A DNA stretch of 64,000 bases from Bisporella sp. PMI_857. Lineage: Eukaryota > Ascomycota > Leotiomycetes > Helotiales > Helotiaceae. A program made the translations under genes and the position numbers. Under the pieces are notes generated by a model. The model searched no databases. It had not been told where the DNA came from and saw only the letters and a program-made list of their open reading frames with translations. Positions 11,604-21,787 of this stretch are shown here, piece after piece. Where the stretch lies: NCBI GenBank assembly GCA_021307315.1, contig JAJSPD010000048.1, forward strand, positions 248,001-312,000, given 5' to 3'. Within the stretch, counting starts at the first letter, position 1. Each line of letters begins with the position of its first letter.

Positions 11604-12208
11604 TCAGAAGAAGTTCGTTGATTCTCTCCACTCGGTGAACTTCCGCTGCCCATTAACCTCACTCACGACCGCAAAAACCGCATCCCGCTCCACTCTAACC
11701 GTGCTGTTTCCCTTCAGCTTTCCCGCCTCCCGGCCAGTCATATAAACGACCCCACCCAGACCCCCTGTCGTGCTAGGCACAACTACCGAATCCAGAGGGG
11801 TGATTGCTAAATAGTCGTATTTAGTGCTGGCGACACTATAGACCCCACTAAAGAAACGCTTCAGACTGGTGAAGTTGTGAGGCGCGAAGTTGAAGGTTGC
11901 TTTAAGGTTAGGGTCAAATACAGCATCGTAGCTGGCGTCCCAGCCTGTGTGGTTGGGGAATATTGCTTGGTGTTGTTAGTAGTGGCTTCGACGTCGTGGA
12001 AAGGAGGGCTAGCAAGGGGTAGATTTACTGAATGGGACTTCCCGCCACCAATCTGCAAGGGGTTGCTGCTGTCGAATGGCCGTCGGTGCTTTCTGAGCAG
12101 GAGATGCGGCAACAAGAGGCAAGACGATTGCTAGAGCTGCTGCTTAGAATTAGAAAGACTACTTTCTAGTATGGATGAGTAAACTATACCTGCTACCGAG
12201 AATTTCAT
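11604..12208 (-). CDS. Small secreted SnoaL-like (NTF2-fold) protein
   Basis: Exon 1 (12208-12190) encodes MKFSVA; after an intron ending in ctaag, the signal peptide continues AALAIVLPLVAASPAQ. The C-terminal half (11604 to about 11950) reads YDAVFDPNLKATFNFAPHNF and later GGVVYMTGREAGKLKG, which I associate with fungal extracellular SnoaL-like proteins; function unknown. The two halves are in different frames. Either an intron joins them (a TACTAAC branch site and a cacacag acceptor lie just before the shift, with a possible donor at the gtaaat following CCATTC), or there is a one-base indel at a CCCC run near 11958. The second option would keep the residues FHDVEATTN, which look native to the family. 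Because of this, the exact protein is uncertain, while the gene itself is well supported. Confidence 0.6.
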
Positions 12209-13734
12209 GGTGAATATCTATTATGTATAGATAGAACGAATGCAAAGGGGAGATTAATTGTGGTGGAAAATCTAGATTTGAGGATCTGTGATGGCGACTT
12301 TGTCCATGACACTCATCGATCTTTATATTCATATTCCAATCCAATCTGCGCCGTAGCCTAGATCCATCGTGGGTCACTCCGTATACATTGTATTGTAAAT
12401 TGAAAGCTTGGAGGTATCCACAAACAACCTAAAATTCCAGACGCAGCCCCAGCACGGCACTGAGAAACATGGTTTTGAGCCGCTTGAAAAACTCAAGGTT
12501 GCACCCACCGAGCCTTCGTGAATTGTGACCAATAGGCTTCGCGAGCCAAGAATAGATGCCACGGGACGTGATTTAACCCCAAAATACCTTGTGGGTCTTG
12601 CTTGGCTTCAGATGGTGGGCGCAGTGGGAATCGATGTCAGATAATTAAGCTTAAAAATAAATGGTTCCAATCCGCCGTGATCTCTATCCAATTGTTTCTT
12701 TGATCCAGTGTGAGAAATGATTTGATTAGTTGATTAGTGAAGTAGCTAACCATAATCAAATCAAAGCAGCTTGTCACTATTCAAAATCATATCAAGCCTA
12801 AATTATACTAATCATGATTAGTTTGATTAGTTTGATTAGTGATGAATTTAGAAAGTGGTCAACCTAACTAGGAAAGCAGTAAATATTCTGCCCGAAAAAT
12901 CTCGAAACATCTAAAAAATTTAAATTTTTTACTTATTAGTAATTTATTATTCGTTCAACGAATTACTATTAGTTTCAAATATAAATTTAATAAAAATTAA
13001 TCATTTCAAATAAAACTTCAATTTATTATTATTTTAAAAAAGTTGATTGTAATTTGATTATTTTGATTATTTGATTTTACTAATCAAATCAAATCAAAGC
13101 CAACGCTAATCAAAATCAAATCAAATCAGAGTTGATTAGTTTGATTAGTAATTGATTCGTTGATTAGTTTGTTGTCATACTGCTTTGACCAAAAAGTCTA
13201 CCCTCGCTTAAAGGAGACCCCTTGGTACTTTAGCGAGCCGGTCCTACTTACCCCTTTTTCCAGAATGACATCTACCATAATCCTCAGTCTCTTCAAATTG
13301 AATACAGAAGGAAGTAACACCTAAGACAACCGCAAAAGCACGATGATAAGTAGTGTTGCCTATTCTGTCTAAAGCTTTCGATAAAGTGCCAAGCTCTATA
13401 TCCCCCAAGCAAAAACTCGAACTTCCTTCGTACGTAGCCGTTCAACCTGTAATTTCTTAAGTTGCTCTCAATTTCCTTAATGATGCGCGATAATCTTTAG
13501 TTATATTCCTTGTCATCACTATCTAGAATGCCATTGGGTACCTTTTTTTTTTACCGCATCTGTGAGCTTACCTAGAACGAAAGGCTTTCTTGCTGACCCT
13601 GGTTTACTGATTCTTTGCAGTTTGCTGACTTCTGAAAGTCTATGTTTGATCGATGGCTTGCGCTTCAAATAAGGAGAGTCTGGCTCAAAGTCTTCGATCA
13701 AACGTCTTTTCCAGCTGGCCTTGATGGTCTTAGC
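12209..13734. other. Intergenic, AT-rich, low-complexity; no gene
   Basis: Apart from the TTGATTAG tract listed separately, the region is AT-rich and lacks recognisable genes. An 89-codon Lys/Arg-rich open frame on the minus strand (13788-13519) begins inside the MFS remnant and continues past its break. It is not recognised and may be sequence joined to the MFS remnant by a rearrangement. Confidence 0.45.
12718..13171. repeat. TTGATTAG / CTAATCAA low-complexity tract
   Basis: The word gattagt and its complement actaatc recur many times in both orientations, densest at 12718-12845 and 13078-13171, with a very AT-rich core between. A perfect 16-bp palindrome (actaatcatgattagt) lies at 12807-12822. 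The symmetric placement suggests a foldback or MITE-like element, but clear ends and target duplications are not seen. Confidence 0.6.
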
Positions 13735-14576
13735 CCCCCGTCTTGAGTTTGAAGAAGAACGAAATGAGGCCAGCAACGATCCCTCCAACTAGCAGATTGA
13801 TGTAGAAACACCAGCGCCAGGTAAATTTATCCGAGAACGCACCACCAAGCAGCGGACCCGCAATAGCAGCCAGAGAATATGTTGCGCCAAGAAGACCCAT
13901 GAAGATCGGTCGCTCTTGGGCGGAGCGCAGGAGGCTATGATAGCTGTTCCCCTAGTTGCGGTTCCCGCGCCGCCTACGCCAGAAATAGCTCGGCCAACGG
14001 TAAGCGCGATGGAATTAGGTGTGATGCCGCAGATGAGACCGCCGAGTTCGAAGAGGAAGATGGTGAAGATGGTGAAGATGAAGGTCGGCTTTAAGGGGAA
14101 GTATTTGTAGGATTTGCCCCAGAATGGCCGGAAACCGCCGAGGGTAAGAAAGTACGCAGAGTTATGCCAAGAAACTTGTGCGAGGCCGTGGAACTCGTCC
14201 GTAATTTTGGGAGTGGCGGTAGCGACAATCGTCTATCTAGGTGTTAGGGGTAGGGTCGGAATTGGAAAGATATTGCGGTGGAGCATGTAAATACACATAA
14301 TCACCTGGTCTGGAGCAATTAGGAAGACAGCCATCATGACAGAGCCAACTATGAGGCTGAGTGTCAAACCGACGGATATTAAGCTGAAGCCTCCTCTGAG
14401 TCTGCCGAAAGAACTTTCTTGCAGGCTTCCTTCCCTGCAAGTAGAGATGAAGGCATAAATCTTTTTTCAGAAGTTGAAGTCCCAATTGTTTCCGCCATCT
14501 TGTTAGCAAAAGGGGCGATAGGCGATAAGACAGTAGCAAGATGATGGTAGCTAGTCTTTTGAATAGAACAATTCAA
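13735..14576 (-). pseudogene. MFS multidrug-type transporter, truncated and frameshifted
   Basis: The N-terminal half of a drug:H+ antiporter-type MFS protein. After a polar head (ATG at 14576; KMAETIGTSTSEK), the first helix reads LISVGLTLSLIVGSVMMAVFLIAPDQ. An intron (14304-14233) joins it in phase to TIVATATPKITDEFHGL and SAYFLTLGGFRPFWGKSY. Later come [39 protein letters not shown] and [12 protein letters not shown]. Breaks: a frame change between the polar head and the first helix (near 14390), a one-base shift near 13915 at a CCGCCC run, and loss of everything after about the sixth helix at 13735, where unrelated Lys/Arg-rich sequence follows. It cannot make a full transporter. Confidence 0.75.
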
Positions 14577-15343
14577 GTGACTATGAGGATGCGGCGTCGG
14601 GGAAAAAGCGCAACCAGGGTTAGCGAGAGGGTCAGCGGAAGAGGCGTAGGATCTAGTATATTTAGCTTTCTAGGTTGTCAGATGTGGATGGGAACTAAAT
14701 AAATACTGAACTTTAGAGTGCTGCGCCATTCGTTGTGGCGTAAGCATAAATTCCTGGAAAACAAGACCGAAAACTGTAAGTGGGCTTTACCTAGTCGGGA
14801 AATGGTCCAGAATCGGTTGGTCGACTTTCCAATTGAAATATAATTTGATGAAATGAGGTGCTCCAACTGCCTTACATCGAACATACATATGATAAGTTGA
14901 TCCTCTACTTGAAGAAAAGGATCCTTACGGGCCGAATTTCTAGGATACGACGTACATTGACTGAGAATAAGAGAGTTTATGAGGAGCAAGGCATGGTTTA
15001 ATGCAATTAAGTATCATGGCATACTTTTGAGATAACGTAGTAATCGCCTGTTCATTGGAGAAAGAGAGAGGGAGAGAGAGCCTAGTATCTCTTTCTAGAG
15101 CTAAACAGGTGACATATTTGAGGGAAAGATCATTTTAAAATAAGTCACAATAAGACGAAGAGAGAGATAGGCGATAAAACCACTTGGTTGCTTCAATGCT
15201 TGATATTAAAGGATATCTTTTGGGGGGGGGGGAATACTCGGCATGCCAAGAACGAATACTTCCCAGCAGTAAAGAGATCTCAATTCCAGAAGAGATACAA
15301 GCTATCAGTTTCACATTTACCACTAGATCGTCACCTACTGGCC
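14577..15343. other. Intergenic, no gene seen
   Basis: Contains a GA-rich microsatellite (about 15059-15081) and a poly-G run near 15220-15231. A 103-codon minus-strand open frame at 14989-14678 shows no domain-like pattern. Confidence 0.45.
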
Positions 15344-16324
15344 TTATTTAGGAGGTCGTTTTAGATTTGAAGGTCCTGTGTAACCTAGGCCACTGGTGTT
15401 CTTTTTCTGGGTGAAGTAGACAACGAAACCGACGATAACTCCAATCACAGCGATGATTGCGAGATACCCTCGCCAAGTCTGCGTCGCCTTCCAATAATTG
15501 CGCTTAGCTCGGGGTTTGGACTTTACCTGAGCCTCTCCTCGTTCCATTGCTTGAATGGCACGGTTCGAGACTGGTGCCACAGGGATGGGGAGTTCTTGGG
15601 TTGGAGGCGCACCTAGGTAAGCGGTCGGCATTGGGCGTCGCGGCTGTATTGTCTTTCGAGGGATGTGCCCATAGCCTAGCTGATGGTAGTTTCCAGTACC
15701 GTATGGACCGAGGGTAGAGCCCATTGCTTGCGTCCGTTCTTCAAAAGGACGTTCACGGTGAGTATGAGTAATATGCTGTTCCTTAGGGGCAGGACCTGCA
15801 CGAGTTTTCTTAGGTTGTTTATGGCTGGTAGTTTGCGTTGCGAGCCGGCCGAACACAACTGTAGGTTGTGTCTTGTGGTTATCTTTGGAGTGGCTTTTGG
15901 ATAGCTTCTTCTTGGTTGGACTAGGGTTTTTATTTTCACGCGATAGGTCTGTACGGGGTGAGCGAGAAGACTCACCTTGAGTTGCACCTCGTGGCATGCT
16001 AGTATCTGGAGAAGGGCTTGAGGAAGAGCTCGGGCCTAGGCCAACTTCAACTAGACCCGAATTTCGACCCAAAAAGCTGTTCTCGGTCATACTAGAGTTT
16101 TGCCCACAGTGCGCGCCAGCGCAGTGTGGGCTGTGAGTTCTTTTGAGACTTTCCCTAGCTATTTTGAGTTGATAGTTTTCTACTTTTTCGACTGTTGTAT
16201 GCTTCGAAGCTTCTGTGGTGTTGTCAGTAGCTATATTCTTTGGAGAAACGGAAGTTTCACGAAAGAGTTGAAGCCTGTAGATGGAGTTCGTAAATAGAAG
16301 AACAAGGCAGAGAATATGGCGCAT
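15344..16324 (-). CDS. Predicted disordered membrane protein, unknown function
   Basis: One uninterrupted frame of 326 residues. The N-terminus (MRHILCLVLLFTNSIY) could be a signal peptide or anchor. The long middle is rich in Ser, Thr, Pro, Lys and Arg and is likely disordered (SSSSSPSPDTS, NPSPTKKKLSKSHSK). Near the C-terminus a single strong membrane helix (YLAIIAVIGVIVGFVVYF, about residues 290-307) is followed by a short basic tail. Codon use and length favour a real gene, but I recognise no family. If the first segment is cleaved, most of the chain would be outside or in the lumen with a short cytosolic tail. The start could be later, since the first 60 residues look less protein-like than the rest. 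Confidence 0.5.
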   Translation of the reverse strand: MRHILCLVLLFTNSIYRLQLFRETSVSPKNIATDNTTEASKHTTVEKVENYQLKIARESLKRTHSPHCAGAHCGQNSSMTENSFLGRNSGLVEVGLGPSSSSSPSPDTSMPRGATQGESSRSPRTDLSRENKNPSPTKKKLSKSHSKDNHKTQPTVVFGRLATQTTSHKQPKKTRAGPAPKEQHITHTHRERPFEERTQAMGSTLGPYGTGNYHQLGYGHIPRKTIQPRRPMPTAYLGAPPTQELPIPVAPVSNRAIQAMERGEAQVKSKPRAKRNYWKATQTWRGYLAIIAVIGVIVGFVVYFTQKKNTSGLGYTGPSNLKRPPK

Positions 16325-19300
16325 TTAAATAGTTGATGGAAATTTTGTCCATCCATAATAGTTCAATTGTTCTTGAGCGTGCCTACCTATGCGAAGTTAG
16401 TACTACCAAAGTTCCCTGGATCTAATCGGCTGAGCGACCACTAATACAAAGGAATCAAAGGAATCAAAGGGTTAATTTAGGAGAGCAAGATTAGACTAGA
16501 AGAAGGAACTACGAATGACTCTATGAGGTCGTTCTGGAATGATAACTTAGTTGTTCATGGATTCGGTAACATTATGGGTGGTTCAAGATGAGAGAGACTA
16601 AAGTTCATTGAGTCTAGAGACTTCCTGAGAAAGAAAGTTTGCGTCCTTTGACTTTGTGCAGCGCCTTTATGACAAACCCATTATTTCTTTGTATTACACA
16701 ATGGATAGTCTATTAGAGTTCACACACCCATTGTGAGTTGCCACGGCCATTTCATAGGTGCGTTTAACTTCTTCCAACAATCTCAGATCTTCCGCATTAG
16801 CATGTTCCACAGTGCATGCGCCGCTGATAGTCAGCTAAACCAATCTGTAACGCATTTTAAGCTTGCTTCGGCATCACCAGCAGGCCTTTGATATTCGGGA
16901 ACTGGCCAGGATCAACAAGGCTTCCTAATTTTATCTGCCTACGGAGTAGATCGGCATTGTTGAAGAACATAATAACTCGGAAATATGAACTTTGGGAATT
17001 TCAAAGAGCTGTACCCCACACAAAATTTTCTATATGCAAATTAGCTCAATCGTTTTAACTTTCGTGAAGTGTTAGCACCACCAATGGAGGTCACGATAGA
17101 TGAAATCGTACAGAGAGCTAGCCCCCGCATCTGTGCTTATGTTAACCACAAATAAGAGAGATTAGCTATGGGCAAGGTGTTGCTACGCTCGGTGTGCTGT
17201 GGGTTATGGGGCCAACGCTATCGAGGCTGTTATATGCGATGAATTTAGAATATGCGAGCCGATGTGCACGGGTATTCAGTTCTAGATTGTTGTATCTCCG
17301 TCACTCGGATATCCTCGCTGTTGGCTGATAGTTCCTGGAGAATATCTGGCTAACATAGTTGTTGAAGAAGCTGGGGAGACAATTATTCTCAGGAAGTGCG
17401 CATGTGCGTTAATCCAAGACAGTTACAAGCTTAAGGACTTAGTGGAGGTACATACTGTTCAAGATATGATCGCCGCGCCTCTGTTTGAGCCCCTGAAAAA
17501 AAAAAGGGATTATCGACCTTCGTGATGGCTCTACTGAAGACGCACCGAAAATTCGGATTTTGCTGTAAATGGTGGAAAGCAAGCAACGTGCTGGCATTTC
17601 GTCGCCGCGCTCGATCGCTGTCTCCATGTATGACATATTTTTCCAAGGCAACTTGAGACCGTATATGTTGGCGTCAAGAACTGATATGAGTTCTAGATCA
17701 ATCATACCATGTCCGCATCTATATGAAGTTCATTGGCATTCGACCCTATTACTACACCGTGGATAGCATATAATAAAAATTAAATGCTGGCGCCTGCAAT
17801 ATTTGAGGTTCTATTTTGATTCCAGTGCTGCTGGCGCAGAGACTAACTTGCGCATAGAATAGTCGTATAGACTCGGTAGTTCCTGTATAAGTCAAAGCTA
17901 AACTTAAGCAGTAAACGCTAGATAAATTTGTGCTTTGATCTGATCTAGATATTTTTCTTAAAGAACGATCGAACGGAATCAATATCGAGAAAGCGGCCTT
18001 ACGCAAAATATTGATTCGATGCTAGCCGCTTTCTGTTTATTTTGGCAATCTTTTTTAGTTGTGTGCGTTTGAAAACAAAGTATCTCCGTATCTGTTCGGA
18101 TCGTGATGCGGAGCTTCTTGCCTATGGCTGAGATATGTTCAACCTTATGTAGAAGCTTCTCGATCGTTCCATAATCTATTGCACTGTGTTCCACATGAGC
18201 CTTGTGGCTTACTGTAGGATCGATATGGCCGGGTGTGGGCGCGCTTCCCAACCATGCCGAGAATATTGTCCTGTATATAATTTAATAGATCTATATAATC
18301 TGAACAGGGGTGCGTTGGTGATGGTACTTGCAATCTGGGCTGCTCATATAGTCCGCGAATTCGGAGTCAAATTTCATAATTTTCTTCACTGAGGAATTGA
18401 ATAATGCGATATTTGGAGTGGCATCGTTCATAGATTTACTGTATGTGTAAGGCAACATTTTGGAGAAGAGATCGAAAATTTAGAATAGATTACCAATGAA
18501 TCACTAGTAGGTCTTAGAATATAGTATAGTGTCCTAGAGGTTGTCGCTTATTGCATATGCGCACATGAACTTCAAAATAAAAATGGCACAAGGCGAGTCA
18601 ACGATCGAGTCAAGTGCTCTTTTGTGTTTCCCCAAACCCTGAAACAGCTCCGTGAAGAACTTTTCAAAGGAGCCTGCCGAATATTTGAATGTAAATATTC
18701 TACGCTTTCAAATATTGCCTTGAGGCGTCTAAATAGCTTCAAACATTTTGTTAGAATTAGTATGAGTCATTTGATGCTTATGAGCATAGACACATTGCGG
18801 CTTAAGTATGGTCTAATGATCTGGAGATATGCAGACATATCTAACACCTCATTCCTAACCCTGATCGCATGTTTTGACCAGGAACCCCGTAAAGAGTGGT
18901 ATATATCAGGAGATGGTTTGCTTTGGACGCGAAAGACAACAAGCTGTGAATACTTTGTTCTAAAGTGATGTGCTTTGGACCAAATATTGTCGATGTTCGA
19001 AAGGATAGCGAGGGAGGGAGTATGTTCTGTAGAAGATATCTTTTGATGGCGTATTTTGGACCATGAACTGTCTTTCAAACTTAGGAGAGAATCAATCTAG
19101 GATGCATTCATATATGCTAAATATGTCCGTAAATCTACGACGTTTGGATGTCTAGCTGGATATGCTCGCAACTTAGCATCAGCAAAGTCCGCTACGGCGC
19201 GAGAGCTTTCTGCTGCCGCGCAGTGAACAAGAATCTAATACATGCTCCATGCAAAATAGAAGCAACGGAAAATAAAAAAAATTCTTCACGTAACATCCAA

Positions 19301-19446
19301 TTCTATTTTTGTGCTACGTGTAAATGCCATTGAAATGCTGACCTCAAACCTCGCTTCATTCATCACAAAGTGGGGCATATCGAGTTAAGTCTAAAGCTCA
19401 ACCTTTCCTCTCTCTCAATCGCTCGTTCACCACTCAGTATCATAAA
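16325..19446. other. Gene-poor region, 3.1 kb
   Basis: Only short open frames (60-114 codons) with overlapping partners on the other strand. None has a recognisable motif, a splice-consistent extension or compositional bias. It may hold decayed genes or non-coding transcription units. Confidence 0.5.
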
Positions 19447-20227
19447 ATGATATCCGCGCGTCCCCTTCTCCGTTCCTTTATATGTCTTCACCCTTTCAAA
19501 GTTCCCCGCCAAAACCCGTTGGCTTCCCTCCGTTTCTCCTCCACCATCTCCGAATCCAAAACACGCGGACGCGTCGACAGCATTCTTAACCGTCTGCCAC
19601 GCTTCCTGCACCCCTACACGAGCAGTCTACGTAATGCACCCGCTACAAATATTGTTGCTTTCCTAATATTGCATGAGATCACGGCTGTGCTGCCGCTGGT
19701 AGGACTTGCGGGTGCGTTTCATTACTTTGAGTGGTTACCTAAAGTATGTTCTATGCTTCGTGTAAGGACGTGACAGGTCAGAAGGCATAATGGCTAATGG
19801 GGAATAGGAATTTACGGAGGCGAAATATATAAGGGAGGGAGTTGAGAGGTTCGGGAAGTACTTTGCCAGAAAGGAATGGTTCGGGTTTCAGCGCGTAGAT
19901 ATCTCGCAGAAGCCTGGGTCTCTGAATGAGGCTGAAGCAGTACATACGAATGATAGATTGCAGGATGCGGAACAGATTGCAGACGACGTGGAGAAGAAAT
20001 GGGGAGTTAGTGAAGGTTCTAGCAGGATATTGATTGAGGTAGCTACGGCTTATGCTATCACAAAGTTGCTATTGCCCGCAAGGGTCGTCCTAAGTGTATG
20101 GGCAACGCCATGGTTTGCACGAATTATGGGGAAGATTGGAGGCAAGTTACAGAACATATTAGGGAAGAAGGTGAAGGGAACTGCCAGTACTGGACCAGGA
20201 GCTAATAACACTGGTTCAAATAAGTAA
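19447..20227 (+). CDS. Mitochondrial membrane protein, DUF1279/FAM210-like
   Basis: Two exons (19447-19743 and 19808-20227) join in phase to 238 residues. The N-terminus is Arg/Ser/Pro-rich without acidic residues (MISARPLLRSF, then LASLRFSSTIS), typical of a mitochondrial presequence. A membrane segment follows (IVAFLILHEITAVLPLVGLA), and the C-terminal part reads AYAITKLLLPARVVLSVWATP, resembling the AY-hK-P-R end of DUF1279 (FAM210-like) domains. Role unknown from sequence; likely an inner-membrane protein. It is convergent with the NDK gene, with only about 150 bp between stop codons. The family assignment is moderate; localisation is inferred from the presequence. Confidence 0.75.
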
Positions 20228-20378
20228 CTCTGATACAACCAGATACACGATTAAATCAGGCCAGACGGAAGTGAGCAGTGACGAAGCAGATCAATTTGTG
20301 CTATCTACCATTGGATTACCAGCCAGCTCAGGAACCAATATCAGACCGAGTGGAGGGACTATCCATGAGAGGACTGAT

Positions 20379-21223
20379 CTATTTCTCGTAGATCCAGTCA
20401 TTCTGGGCGCTCTTCCATGAGATGACCTCTTCTGGCTTGAACCAGAGAGCAATCTCCTTCTTGGCGTTCTCAACGGAATCGGAACCGTGGCAGACGTTGC
20501 GTCCAACACTATGAAAACGGAGTGTTAGTACTGACCTAGCACGAATACGCGAGGAGCTCAAAAGTGGTCGAGGGATTGGCTTACTCAATGGCGTAGTCAC
20601 CACGGATGGTGCCTGGAGCGGAAGCGAGAGGGTTTGTGGCACCAAGGAGGACTGTTTTGTTTAGACATAATTGGCGGTTGGGCCTGAAGAGAACATACCA
20701 CGCCCGGTCTTGACAGCATCGCGTCCCTCCCAGACCATAGCGGCAATTGGTCCGCTGCCCATGTCTATATTTGCGTTAGCTCGCTTCGAAGTATCAGAAG
20801 TGCGGCTTTCGTACACTTAACGAGTCCGGGGAAGAACGGCTTTGAGGAGAGATCCTCGTCTATTACAATATCAGCTCATATCCTTCTATATACCATGTAT
20901 ACTGTGTATGTACGAACAGTGCTTCTCAAGGTGCTCCTTGGATGGAGTCACGAGCTTAATGGCGGCAAGCTTGTATCTGGTTGTTGTTAGTCGAGCTCTG
21001 GATGAACACAATGTGTGGACGTACCCTCGGGCCTCGAAACGGCTAATGATTGGGCCAACGAGTCCACGCTGTAAAATCATCAGTCCATATTCTGCCGACA
21101 TCACCACTGTACTCCTAGCATACTTGAACTCCATCAGGCTTGATGGCAATGAAGCTGTTGACACGATTAATTTCACCGCTTTATTCTACAGAATGGGTAG
21201 ACGTACGTTTGCTCGTCAGACAT
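20379..21223 (-). CDS. ndk1: Nucleoside diphosphate kinase
   Basis: Transfers the gamma phosphate between nucleoside triphosphates and diphosphates through a phospho-histidine. The gene is split into many small exons. Exon 1 (21223-21207, MSDEQ) joins exon 2 (21154-21124, [10 protein letters not shown]) and exon 3 (21068-21025, [15 protein letters not shown]); further exons give [52 protein letters not shown] and [20 protein letters not shown]. The last exon, ending at 20379, has the active-site signature [12 protein letters not shown] with the catalytic His. Length is about the usual 150 residues. The protein is intact; exon boundaries in the middle are approximate. No organelle-targeting extension is visible, so it is probably cytosolic. 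Confidence 0.95.
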
Positions 21224-21787
21224 ATTGGCTGAATGTTCTTCTTTGTACTTGTTAGATGCTCGTAATAGACCTTGGGTCTTTGGACTAAGTTTCTTAAAGA
21301 TCAAGGGGTCGGTGTGTTGAGAGGTCATCTAGAGTTTTTCGATGTGTTGGAGGGGTTAGTGGGGGAAAGGCTTGGCTCTCATAAATAGCGTCTCGCAGGT
21401 GTCGGTAAAAATGGGACGCACTACTTTACAACTGTAGAGCTTCACAGGCGTATAATTAATTGTTATTCGACTGCAAACAATGCTTACCCTCAAAATTGAA
21501 GGCTTTATGAATTAATAGTCTATATTTCAATATACTATTTATTACGCTGGTTTGAATGTTGGCTCCAAGTTACTTGGGCTTATAATTGCGTGTACTAACC
21601 TCACCGACACTCAGCAGGACCCGTGATATGCACTAGCCACAACTCACTCGCCACATACAGGGGAAGTCCTCGAACTTGACAGCCTGTAAATAGCTTCAAC
21701 AACAGTGCAGTCTTCAAGCTGAATTGCAGGCCAACCACTTGGAATACTCCATGTTCCAGGTCTTTCCTTGAATCTTTACTCTCAAAA
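21224..21787. promoter_or_regulatory. Divergent promoter region, NDK / glucosidase II alpha
   Basis: 564 bp between the divergent start codons of NDK and glucosidase II alpha. No gene-like frame; it must carry both leaders. No specific binding motif is claimed. Confidence 0.45.

Noticed and set aside
18624..19078. Overlapping open frames of 103-114 codons on both strands
   Set aside because: They overlap each other, lack recognisable motifs and sit in AT-rich DNA; judged chance frames.
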